Origin: an uncultured Bacilli bacterium
GTDB lineage: Bacteria > Bacillota_I > Bacilli_A > RF39 > UBA660
Assembly (NCBI GenBank): GCA_944372315.1
Contig: CALVYX010000072.1
Span: forward strand, 1 to 20,130
Direction of reading: 5' to 3'
Length of the DNA: 20,130 bases
Position numbers and translations under genes: made by a program. Every line of letters begins with the position of its first letter. The stretch's first letter is position 1. Below, one piece after another: positions 14,228-20,130 of the stretch. The notes beneath the pieces are model-generated. The model worked only from the letters and a program-made list of their open reading frames with translations, made no database searches and had not been told where the DNA came from.

Positions 14228-15472
14228 CTACAATAATTTGTTAATAGCATTCATTACACCTAATTTGCCATATTCGTAGCTTAAAGATCCTTGCTGATAA
14301 GCAACATATGGGCTTTTTAATGGACCATCACAACTTAATTCAATAGAAGATCCTTGGGTAAAACTTCCAGAAGCCATAATAACTTTATCCTCATAGCCAG
14401 GCATTTCAGAAGGATCAGGTGCAACAAAAGAATCAATAGGAGAAGCTTCTTGAATACCTTGACAATATTTAATTAATTTTTCTTCATCGTTAAAAATAAT
14501 ATTTTGAACAATATCAGCACGTTTTTCATCATAGCGTGGTTCAACTAAATACCCTAATTTTTCTAACATATAACTTGATAAAACAGCAGTCTTAAGACTA
14601 CTTGCTACTACTTGAGGAGCTAGAAACAATCCTTGTAATAACATTTTATTAATACCAAGAGTAGGTCCTACTTCTCTTCCTTCACCAGGAACAGTTAATC
14701 TTTCACCAGCTAATTCTACCAAATCATGGCGCCCTGCAATGTAGGCCCCATTAGGAGCAATTCCACCACCTAAATTTTTTATTAATGAACCTACAACAAC
14801 ATCAGCACTTATTTCACAAGGTTCTTTAGTATCTACGAATTCACAATAACAATTATCGATCATAATAATTACTTCTTTGTCTATGTTACGAATAAATTTG
14901 ATTACTTCTTCTAATTTATTAATTGTAATACTTTTTCTAGTAGAATATCCTTTAGAACGTTGAATTTCGATTAACTTAATCTTTTTACTAGTTAAAACTT
15001 TCTTAATATTATCATAGTCAAACTCATTATTAATAAGATCTACTTGCTCGTACTCTATTCCATATGATTTTAAAGAACTAGGATTATCTCTAATACCAAT
15101 AACCTCATCTAATGTATCGTATGGTTTTCCAGTAATACTAAGCATGATATCTCCAGGACGAAGAAAAGCAAAAAGTGCGACAGTTAAAGCATGAGTTCCT
15201 GATATAAATTGACTTCTTACTAATGCATCTTCACAGCCTAAAACTTTTGCAAAAACTTTTTCAATAACGTCTCTTCCAATATCATTATATCCATATCCAG
15301 TAGTAGAATTAAAATGTATTTCTGATACTCTATTTTCGTGAAAAGCACTTAATACTTTCAAACTATTTAATTGACAAATTTTATCTATTTTAGTAAATTC
15401 GCTCGCACAATTTACTTCTGCTTCAGTACATAAATCTATTATTTCTTTCTTAAAATCAAAAACATTTTTCAT
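14228..15472 (-). CDS. PLP-dependent 'aluminium resistance'/methionine gamma-lyase-like protein (414 aa)
   Basis: A fold-type I PLP enzyme of the PF06838 (Met_gamma_lyase, YnbB-like) family. The PLP lysine is K232 in G-S-L-I-K-N-L-G-G-G, the preceding I-D-N-C-Y-C-E-F block holds the cofactor-binding Asp, and G-Y-G-Y-x-D-I-G-R near the N-terminus and F-I-S-G-T-H-A are family hallmarks. Members are annotated as cystathionine beta-lyase/aluminium-resistance proteins; a C-S lyase reaction is expected but unproven. The length is typical. The frame starts at a GTG at 15490, but AAGGAG inside that extension points to the ATG at 15472. It is cotranscribed with the SDR gene, 18 bases upstream. Confidence 0.87.
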   Translation of the reverse strand: MKNVFDFKKEIIDLCTEAEVNCASEFTKIDKICQLNSLKVLSAFHENRVSEIHFNSTTGYGYNDIGRDVIEKVFAKVLGCEDALVRSQFISGTHALTVALFAFLRPGDIMLSITGKPYDTLDEVIGIRDNPSSLKSYGIEYEQVDLINNEFDYDNIKKVLTSKKIKLIEIQRSKGYSTRKSITINKLEEVIKFIRNIDKEVIIMIDNCYCEFVDTKEPCEISADVVVGSLIKNLGGGIAPNGAYIAGRHDLVELAGERLTVPGEGREVGPTLGINKMLLQGLFLAPQVVASSLKTAVLSSYMLEKLGYLVEPRYDEKRADIVQNIIFNDEEKLIKYCQGIQEASPIDSFVAPDPSEMPGYEDKVIMASGSFTQGSSIELSCDGPLKSPYVAYQQGSLSYEYGKLGVMNAINKLL

Positions 15473-15490
15473 AGTATTCTCCTTTAACAC

Positions 15491-16207
15491 TTATTCATCT
15501 ACTCTAATAATACTTCCACTAGGTAGCCTACAATTAGTTAATTCATATATTTTCTTAGCTACTTTTATTGGATCAATCAATTCTTTTTGCCCAATTCGTT
15601 TTAATTCTTCTTGTAAGAAAATAGGACTCATTTCTAAAACTGATTCCGTTTTTACCCAATTCGGTGCAACGGCATAAATATTCAAATTAGGAAAACGATC
15701 CGTTAATATCTTAGTTAATAAATTAATTCCTGCTTTTGAAACACAATAATCTATACTAAGTGTATTATAAGTATCGATCCCATCAGTAGAAGATATATTT
15801 ATAATAGTGCCTTTTTCCATATATTTAGTGGCTTCTTTTATAACTAAAAATGTACCTATTAAATTTACTTCTAGTACTCTCATAAACTCTTCTTTTGTTT
15901 TATCATATATATCATTATCTAAAGCAATACCAGCATTATTAACTACCACATCAATTCTACCAAATGTATCATTTATTTGATGGAACATATTTATAACGCC
16001 CATGGTATTCGAAATATCTGTTTTTATTACTAAACTTTTTCCACCATACTTGTGGATATTTTTTTGCAGTTCTAACGCTTTATTTATATTCTTATGATAA
16101 TGAATCACCACATCATAATTGTTTTTAGCAAACAAAGTTACTATTTCTTGTCCAATATCACTACTAGCACCCGTTACTAATACTACTTTTCTATTAGTTT
16201 TACTCAT
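15491..16207 (-). CDS. Short-chain dehydrogenase/reductase, FabG-like (238 aa)
   Basis: A classical SDR with a Rossmann fold. The nucleotide-binding motif is T-G13-A-S-S-D-I-G19, followed by N-N-A-G-I-A and the catalytic S140 (I-N-I-S-S-T), Y154 and K158 (D-Y-C-V-S-K-A-G). The length and motifs resemble 3-oxoacyl-ACP reductase, but there are no fatty-acid genes around it, so the substrate is open. The residues after strand beta-2 do not settle NAD versus NADP. AGGTG fits the ATG at 16207 (the frame continues to a GTG at 16216). It is first in a two-gene operon with the PLP enzyme and has a strong promoter just upstream. Confidence 0.87.
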   Translation of the reverse strand: MSKTNRKVVLVTGASSDIGQEIVTLFAKNNYDVVIHYHKNINKALELQKNIHKYGGKSLVIKTDISNTMGVINMFHQINDTFGRIDVVVNNAGIALDNDIYDKTKEEFMRVLEVNLIGTFLVIKEATKYMEKGTIINISSTDGIDTYNTLSIDYCVSKAGINLLTKILTDRFPNLNIYAVAPNWVKTESVLEMSPIFLQEELKRIGQKELIDPIKVAKKIYELTNCRLPSGSIIRVDE

Positions 16208-16233
16208 AGACATCACCTTTTACATCTCAAGAT

Positions 16234-16262
16234 ATTATACAAAAAATAATACATTTTATCAA
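16234..16262 (-). promoter_or_regulatory. Sigma-A promoter of the SDR-PLP enzyme operon
   Basis: TTGATA (16262-16257), 17 bases, TATAAT (16239-16234). It starts only seven bases after the T-run of the upstream gene's terminator, so the two transcription units are cleanly separated. Confidence 0.75.
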
Positions 16263-16268
16263 CCAAAT

Positions 16269-16293
16269 AAAAAACAACTTCAATATAAAGTTG
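16269..16293 (-). terminator. Rho-independent terminator of the FAD-dehydrogenase gene
   Basis: On the minus strand CAACTT (16293-16288), a seven-base loop and AAGTTG (16280-16275) are followed by six T's (16274-16269). It begins on the base next to the stop codon. The stem is only six pairs, with modest GC. Confidence 0.7.
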
Positions 16294-17682
16294 CTAATTA
16301 TTCTTTAGAATATCTCTTGCTGCTACCAATCCAGTGGCTGCAGCAATTACAATATTTCCAGCTTTACCTGCTCCATCACCAATAAAATATATATCATGAT
16401 CTTTTAGTTTAAACTTATTATTGGTAGTAATTTCATTACTAAAAAATTTAATTTCTGGTCCATAAAGTAAAGTTTCATCATTATTAACTCCCGGAATGAT
16501 CTTATCTAATTTTTCCAATCCTTCTAATATGTTAGTGATAATTCTATGAGGTAACACAAGTGCTAAATCACCTGCTACACAATCAGTTAATGTTGGAGTA
16601 ATAAAGCCTTTATTAATTCTAGACCAATTACTACGCCTTCCACTTTTCAAATCTTTTAATGTTTGAATAATTGGTTTCCCCTCTCCTAAAACGTTTGCAA
16701 TTCTAGCAATTGATTCTCCATATTGTCTAGTATTTGTTACTGGTTCTGTTAAATTTACTTTACTGATAAAAGCAAAGTTAGAATTATTGGATTTAATATC
16801 TTTTAAAGCATGACCATTAACACAAATATAACCATAATAATTTTCTTTAGCTACAAAACCTCCTGGATTGGTACAAAAAGTTCTTATTTCATCTTGATAA
16901 GTATCCGTTTTTATAAAAATGGTTGGATCATATATAACGTTACATAAGTCTTCTAATATTTCTTTTCTAACTTCTACTCTTACTCCAATTTCAATGCTTT
17001 GAGATACATAGGAAATATTATATTTATCCGCTAATTCTTGAACCCACTTAGCTCCTGTTCTACCAGGTGCAACGATTACTGTCTTTGATTTTACTTTTAT
17101 AATTTTATTATGTCTTTGATAAGTAATTTCATGCAGATCTTTCTTAACACTATTAATATCTATTACTTCACTTTTATCTAAAACATCTATATTATTTTTT
17201 ATTAAATAATCAGTAAATTTTTGAATATAACCAGGTAGGCGATCACTACCTAAATGTTTTTGTTTAATAAGCATTAATCTGGCTCCAGATAATGCGACTT
17301 TCTTTTTTATTTCATTAGCTTCTGCTATATTACTAGGATAGATATCACTATCCATACCAAACTCATTAAATATTTTTTCAGTGTCATCAATCAAATCATA
17401 AGCTTCTTGTTCATTCATATATTTAAAAAGATCTGATTTACCTAATTTAGGAATAAAATTAAGTTTACCATCAGAAAAAGTCCCTGCGCCCCCAAAACCA
17501 GACATAATATTACATGGAGTACAATTAATACACGTTTTTTCATTTTTATTCATAGGACATACCCGGTCTTTAGCAAATTTTCCGGCATCTAATAATAATA
17601 CTTTTAAATTTTTATTTTTAGACAATTCATAAGCAGAAAATAATCCTGCAGGTCCCGCACCTACAATTACTACATCATACAT
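16294..17682 (-). CDS. COG2509-type FAD-dependent dehydrogenase (462 aa)
   Basis: An uncharacterised flavoprotein of the COG2509 group. The N-terminal dinucleotide-binding motif is V-I-V-G8-A-G-P-A-G13, with the acidic residue D32 after strand two. A cysteine cluster C42-x8-C51-x2-C54-x2-C57 leads into G-F-G-G-A-G-T-F-S-D-G-K, the family hallmark. The C-terminus has I-G-D-G-A-G-K-A-G-N-I, the second FAD contact. The length is normal. The cysteines could hold an Fe-S cluster or zinc. The start is set by GGAGGGA a few bases before the ATG. The gene is a single unit, divergent from the spore-coat operon and closed by its own terminator. Reaction and substrate are unknown. Confidence 0.85.
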   Translation of the reverse strand: MYDVVIVGAGPAGLFSAYELSKNKNLKVLLLDAGKFAKDRVCPMNKNEKTCINCTPCNIMSGFGGAGTFSDGKLNFIPKLGKSDLFKYMNEQEAYDLIDDTEKIFNEFGMDSDIYPSNIAEANEIKKKVALSGARLMLIKQKHLGSDRLPGYIQKFTDYLIKNNIDVLDKSEVIDINSVKKDLHEITYQRHNKIIKVKSKTVIVAPGRTGAKWVQELADKYNISYVSQSIEIGVRVEVRKEILEDLCNVIYDPTIFIKTDTYQDEIRTFCTNPGGFVAKENYYGYICVNGHALKDIKSNNSNFAFISKVNLTEPVTNTRQYGESIARIANVLGEGKPIIQTLKDLKSGRRSNWSRINKGFITPTLTDCVAGDLALVLPHRIITNILEGLEKLDKIIPGVNNDETLLYGPEIKFFSNEITTNNKFKLKDHDIYFIGDGAGKAGNIVIAAATGLVAARDILKNN

Positions 17683-17699
17683 ATAATCCCTCCATATAT

Positions 17700-17727
17700 A
17701 TTGTAATACTTTTTATATATTAGTTAA
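17700..17727 (-). promoter_or_regulatory. Possible promoter of the FAD-dehydrogenase gene
   Basis: TTAACT (17727-17722), 16 bases, TACAAT (17705-17700) on the minus strand. The -35 is moderate and the leader would be about ten bases. Confidence 0.4.
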
Positions 17728-17744
17728 ATATTATTTTTTAGAAA

Positions 17745-17771
17745 TAGACGAATCCCCATACTTGTTATATT
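17745..17771 (+). promoter_or_regulatory. Possible promoter of the cotJ operon
   Basis: TAGACG (17745-17750), 15 bases, then TGT-TATATT (17763-17771) as an extended -10. In Bacillus the cotJ operon depends on the mother-cell factor sigma-E. A CATACT at 17757-17762 resembles a sigma-E -10, but no matching -35 was found, so the controlling sigma factor stays open. Confidence 0.3.
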
Positions 17772-17802
17772 AAATTACATAAATTAAACTGAGGAGGAAA
17801 AT

Positions 17803-18318
17803 ATGAATAATTTTGATTATCAAATGTTTTTAAATGGAACATCCGATGTTATTAGTGATATGTTTTTACAAGGTATGAATTCTAATAATAATAAAAATGA
17901 AATGCCTTTATTTAATAATCATAATAATAAACCAAATAATAATATGAATAATAATTTAAATAATAATCTTTATGGAGCATATGAAGGATTTATGAAAGGA
18001 AATATGTTCAAAAATCTTTATGATCCATTTAGAAATTATCGTCCTATCCAAATAACTCCTAAAAATGCTCAAGAAGAGGCATTATTAAATTTAGATCAAA
18101 CAGCATTTGCTATGCATGAGATGAATTTATATTTAGATAATTTTCCAGATGACCAAAGTATGATTAATAAATTTAACGAATTTAGAAAAGCATATGATGA
18201 AATGTTAAATAATTATCAATCAAAATATGGACCTATTTCTATTAACAATCCATATATGACGGAAAGTCCATTCACATGGACTAAAGATAGTTGGCCTTGG
18301 GATAGGAGGAGTTTCTAA
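17803..18318 (+). CDS. cotJB: Spore-coat protein, apparent CotJA-CotJB fusion (171 aa)
   Basis: Residues about 89-171 are a CotJB domain. They show A-L-L-N-L-D-Q-T-A-F-A-M-H-E, then N-L-Y-L-D-N-F-P-D-D-Q, Y-x6-Y-x3-Y-G-P, and the terminal W-P-W-D block typical of CotJB. Before it, G-F-M-K-G-N-M-F-K-N-L-Y-D-P-F (62-76) resembles the CotJA core (R-G-T-x-F-x-x-L-Y-x-P), so the gene seems to join CotJA and CotJB. An Asn-rich low-complexity stretch (28-56) separates it from the N-terminus. CotJB alone is usually about 85-90 aa. A strong GAGGAGG lies six bases before the ATG. The stop overlaps the CotJC start (TAATG). The protein probably sits in the inner spore coat with CotJC. Confidence 0.85.
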   Translation: MNNFDYQMFLNGTSDVISDMFLQGMNSNNNKNEMPLFNNHNNKPNNNMNNNLNNNLYGAYEGFMKGNMFKNLYDPFRNYRPIQITPKNAQEEALLNLDQTAFAMHEMNLYLDNFPDDQSMINKFNEFRKAYDEMLNNYQSKYGPISINNPYMTESPFTWTKDSWPWDRRSF

Positions 18319-18878
18319 TGTGGAAATATGAAAAAAGATTACAATATCCAATAAATATTAAGAAAAAAGATTTGCAAATGGCTAAATATTTGGTGGAACA
18401 GTATGGCGGAGCTAATGGAGAAATGGCCGCTGCACTTCGTTATTTAAATCAAAGATATACTATGCCAGATGAAAGAGGTAAAGCTCTTCTTACAGATATA
18501 GGAACTGAGGAATTAGCTCACATTGAAATGATATGTACTATGATTTATCAATTAACTAAAGATGCCACAATTGAAGAGTTAAAAGCAATTGGTATGGGGG
18601 GACATTATGCAGGACATGATAGTTCCTTATATCCAACAGATGCTAATGGTGTTCCATTTACTGTAGCGTATTTTGCTACTACAGGAAATCCTATAGCCGA
18701 TCTATATGAAGATATGGCCGCCGAACAAAAAGCTAGAGCTGTATATGAGAATCTAATTAGTATGACAGATGATCCTGACGTTATCGGACCATTATTATGG
18801 CTAAGGCAACGTGAAGTAGTACATTTTAATAGATTTAAAGAATTATGTGATTATTATAAATCTATAGGAATAAAATAA
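18318..18878 (+). CDS. cotJC: Spore-coat protein CotJC, manganese-catalase-like (186 aa)
   Basis: A ferritin-like four-helix protein of the Mn-catalase family used in the spore coat. All five metal ligands of manganese catalase can be placed with the right spacing: E35 (G-A-N-G-E), E65 and H68 (T-E-E-L-A-H), E136 (A-A-E-Q-K-A) and H169 (E-V-V-H-F). Peroxide-splitting activity is therefore possible, though CotJC is known mainly as a coat component. The length matches B. subtilis CotJC (189 aa). Its ATG overlaps the CotJA-CotJB stop by one base, and GGAGGAG lies upstream inside that gene, so the pair is translationally coupled. The operon ends in a strong terminator at 18890-18918. Confidence 0.93.
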   Translation: MWKYEKRLQYPINIKKKDLQMAKYLVEQYGGANGEMAAALRYLNQRYTMPDERGKALLTDIGTEELAHIEMICTMIYQLTKDATIEELKAIGMGGHYAGHDSSLYPTDANGVPFTVAYFATTGNPIADLYEDMAAEQKARAVYENLISMTDDPDVIGPLLWLRQREVVHFNRFKELCDYYKSIGIK

Positions 18879-18889
18879 ACATATCAACG

Positions 18890-18918
18890 GATATTAGCTA
18901 TGACTAATATCTTTTTTT
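18890..18918 (+). terminator. Rho-independent terminator of the cotJ operon
   Basis: A perfect eight-pair stem, GATATTAG (18890-18897) with CTAATATC (18904-18911), encloses a six-base loop and runs straight into seven T's. It also insulates the tRNA promoter that begins 12 bases later. Confidence 0.85.
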
Positions 18919-18929
18919 ATAAAAAATAC

Positions 18930-18958
18930 TTGCCTTATATAAGTTTTATTGTTAAAAT
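18930..18958 (+). promoter_or_regulatory. Promoter of the tRNA-His gene
   Basis: TTGCCT (18930-18935), 17 bases, TAAAAT (18953-18958). Transcription would start about ten bases before the mature 5' end of the tRNA. Confidence 0.6.
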
Positions 18959-18977
18959 ATAGTAGTCAATTAGAAAT

Positions 18978-19054
18978 GGCGAATATGGTGAAGTGGTTAA
19001 CACGCCAGATTGTGGCTCTGGTATGCGTGGGTTCGATCCCCACTATTCGCCCCA
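18978..19054 (+). tRNA. tRNA-His (anticodon GTG), CCA encoded
   Basis: The cloverleaf is complete. G-1 (18978) faces C73 (19051), the identity feature of tRNA-His. The seven-pair acceptor stem is GCGAATA-type from 18979, pairing with 19044-19050. The anticodon arm CCAGA-TTGTGGC-TCTGG places GTG at 19012-19014. The T arm is CGTGG-GTTCGAT-CCCCA-like with the standard GTTCGA loop. CCA is encoded at 19052-19054. The gene stands alone after the cotJ terminator. The tyrosine recombinase gene ends ten bases downstream on the other strand, which makes the tRNA 3' end a plausible integration site. Confidence 0.95.
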
Positions 19055-19060
19055 TTTATA

Positions 19061-19085
19061 ATTATTACATAAAAAATGTAATAAT
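19061..19085. other. Hairpin between tRNA-His and the recombinase gene
   Basis: ATTATTACAT (19061-19070) pairs perfectly with ATGTAATAAT (19076-19085) around five A's. It overlaps the last codons and stop of the recombinase gene. No T-run follows at once on either strand, so it is a poor textbook terminator. It could still help end or process both converging transcripts, or be part of an attachment site. Confidence 0.5.
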
Positions 19086-20024
19086 AGATTGAGATATTTT
19101 TTTAAAATTATTGGTTATGGTATTAAAAAAATTAAATCTCACTGGAAAAAGGGTACTAGTTACTCTTTTTTCTTTATGTACATAAATATCAAGAGTAGTA
19201 GATACTCTAGAATGTCCCATAGAACGAGATACAACATCAATAGGTACTTTTTTATGTATTTTACGAGTTGCGTAACTATGCCTAAATTGATGTGAAGTTA
19301 TTTCACGTAAGTTAGCTTTAATACAAGCATTATGTTTATACCTATCTATAGAAGTAGTAGAAAGTGGCTTTTTACCCCCAAAGATAAAATAATCATCACA
19401 ACACTTACCATAAATTTTAATATAATAACATTTCAAAATATATAATCTAAAACATTCAAATAAACTTATCTTAATATAACGTATACTAGACTGATTTTTA
19501 GGTGTATCTAATAATCTTTTACCTCTTCTATGAATATTATGTCTAATATAAATGTATTGTCCTTCTAAATCACTAAATCGAAGTGCTATACATTCACTAG
19601 GACGAGTACCATAAAAATACATAAAATTAAAATATTCTTTATAAATCCTATTTTCCATATTTCTACGAAATAATTTAAATTCATGAATATTATAAACATC
19701 ATATTTATACTCTTCAAACTTTTTAGGAAAATTACCAACAAGTCTAACAACATTCAATTCAATTAAATCAATAAGTATACAATATTCTAAAAAAGAACTA
19801 AATACACTATATAATGCATTATTAAAATTATTACTATAATTCTTTTCTAAAATAATATTTTGCCAAGACAATATATCTTGTTTTGTTAAATCACAAACTA
19901 ACTTATCTTTAAAATAAGGCAGTATATGTAATCTAAAATTATTGGTTAGTGTATCAAAACCTTGTTTTTTATGCCGTTTTGAAGCATATATTTTAAATTC
20001 ATTATAAGCTTCTTCAAAGCTCAT
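19065..20024 (-). CDS. Tyrosine recombinase / integrase (319 aa)
   Basis: A complete phage-integrase-type site-specific recombinase. An N-terminal SAM-like core-binding domain (about 1-100) precedes a catalytic domain with R141 (Y-G-T-R-P-S-E), K176 (D-T-P-K-N-Q), H245 and R248 (S-H-Q-F-R-H-S), H271 (M-G-H-S) and the nucleophile Y281 (L-D-I-Y-V-H). All six active-site residues are present, so it is probably functional. The frame reaches a GTG at 20033, but GAGGTG at 20031-20036 is six bases from the ATG at 20024. It converges on tRNA-His with ten bases between. No excisionase or phage gene is in view; any element it serves would lie beyond the right edge or has decayed. Confidence 0.87.
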   Translation of the reverse strand: MSFEEAYNEFKIYASKRHKKQGFDTLTNNFRLHILPYFKDKLVCDLTKQDILSWQNIILEKNYSNNFNNALYSVFSSFLEYCILIDLIELNVVRLVGNFPKKFEEYKYDVYNIHEFKLFRRNMENRIYKEYFNFMYFYGTRPSECIALRFSDLEGQYIYIRHNIHRRGKRLLDTPKNQSSIRYIKISLFECFRLYILKCYYIKIYGKCCDDYFIFGGKKPLSTTSIDRYKHNACIKANLREITSHQFRHSYATRKIHKKVPIDVVSRSMGHSRVSTTLDIYVHKEKRVTSTLFPVRFNFFNTITNNFKKISQSIITFFM

Positions 20025-20043
20025 TCTCCTCACCTCGAAGAGT

Positions 20044-20071
20044 ATTATAAATATTTTATAACTTTTGTCAA
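20044..20071 (-). promoter_or_regulatory. Consensus sigma-A promoter of the recombinase gene
   Basis: Perfect TTGACA (20071-20066) and TATAAT (20049-20044), 16 bases apart, on the minus strand. The leader would be about 13 bases. The strongest promoter match in the window, unusual for an integrase unless it is repressed by a factor encoded elsewhere. Confidence 0.75.
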
Positions 20072-20130
20072 ATTTTAATCATATATCACCTCTAATTTTA
20101 ATATAACATAAATTTATATAATACTAAATA

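Noticed and set aside
17757..17785. Possible sigma-E promoter for cotJ (CATACT and CATAAATT boxes)
   Set aside because: Expected from biology, but neither box has a convincing -35 at the right distance. The second would start transcription inside the ribosome binding site.
17864..17970. AAT-rich triplet repeat in the first cotJ gene
   Set aside because: It is an in-frame poly-Asn low-complexity segment of a coat protein, not a CRISPR or tandem-repeat array; units are irregular and there are no spacers.
19030..19054. Direct repeat of the tRNA-His 3' end as an att pair within the window
   Set aside because: No second copy could be found in the window; an island could only be shown with sequence beyond the right edge.
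20068..20093. AGAGGTGAT followed by a four-codon open frame (M-I-K-I-stop) on the minus strand upstream of the recombinase
   Set aside because: It looks like a gene start, but the frame stops inside the recombinase -35 box. It is either chance or the relic of a deleted gene; nothing else supports a leader peptide.

Overview
The window is a very AT-rich stretch (clearly well above 70% A+T by eye) from a spore-forming Bacillota bacterium, most likely an uncultured gut-type Bacilli/Erysipelotrichia-like lineage. Low GC, strong AGGAGG- or AGGTGA-type ribosome binding sites, a CotJ spore-coat operon, a tRNA-His with encoded CCA, and the standard code (TGA stops the lipid kinase gene at 12607; Trp is TGG) all point this way. 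The exact order is inference.

Left part (1-4967, minus strand): two membrane/lipid clusters. The first, behind a good sigma-A promoter at 926-954, reads DUF4234, DUF2752, then the first 18 codons of a CmpB-type membrane protein cut by the window edge. The second is a tight four-gene run: an unrecognised 384-aa protein, an HSL-type alpha/beta hydrolase, an HxxxDG acyltransferase, and a zinc-ribbon/six-TM DUF6320-type protein. Its last two junctions overlap, so the genes are probably translated together. The make-up suggests acyl-ester or lipid chemistry at the membrane.

Middle (5068-12604): an adenosine deaminase gene on the plus strand faces a minus-strand operon encoding a compact UvrD/Rep helicase (513 aa), an unknown 258-aa protein and an unknown 91-aa protein. 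Divergent from the helicase is a 776-aa protein with two complete DUF262 (GmrS/ParB-like) modules in tandem and no visible HNH domain. This pair looks like accessory DNA and is the best candidate for an undescribed anti-mobile-element system. It is followed by a complete IS3-family (IS150-like) element, 11177-12604, with imperfect 20-bp ends and a -1 frameshift between OrfA and OrfB.

Right part (12607-20130): housekeeping and sporulation genes. A membrane-anchored glucosaminidase/lysozyme-like protein and a DagK-type lipid kinase form one operon. An SDR oxidoreductase and a PLP 'aluminium resistance'/methionine gamma-lyase-like protein form another. A COG2509-type FAD protein ends in a rho-independent terminator. 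Divergent from it is a spore-coat operon with an apparent CotJA-CotJB fusion followed by CotJC (a manganese-catalase-like protein with all five metal ligands), closed by a strong terminator. A tRNA-His with its own promoter follows, convergent with a tyrosine recombinase that has a consensus promoter at the right edge.

No rRNA, CRISPR array or riboswitch was seen, and no gap between genes exceeds 300 bases. For many genes a Shine-Dalgarno sequence inside the longest open frame shows that the true start lies a few codons downstream of the longest ORF; the coordinates given use those starts.
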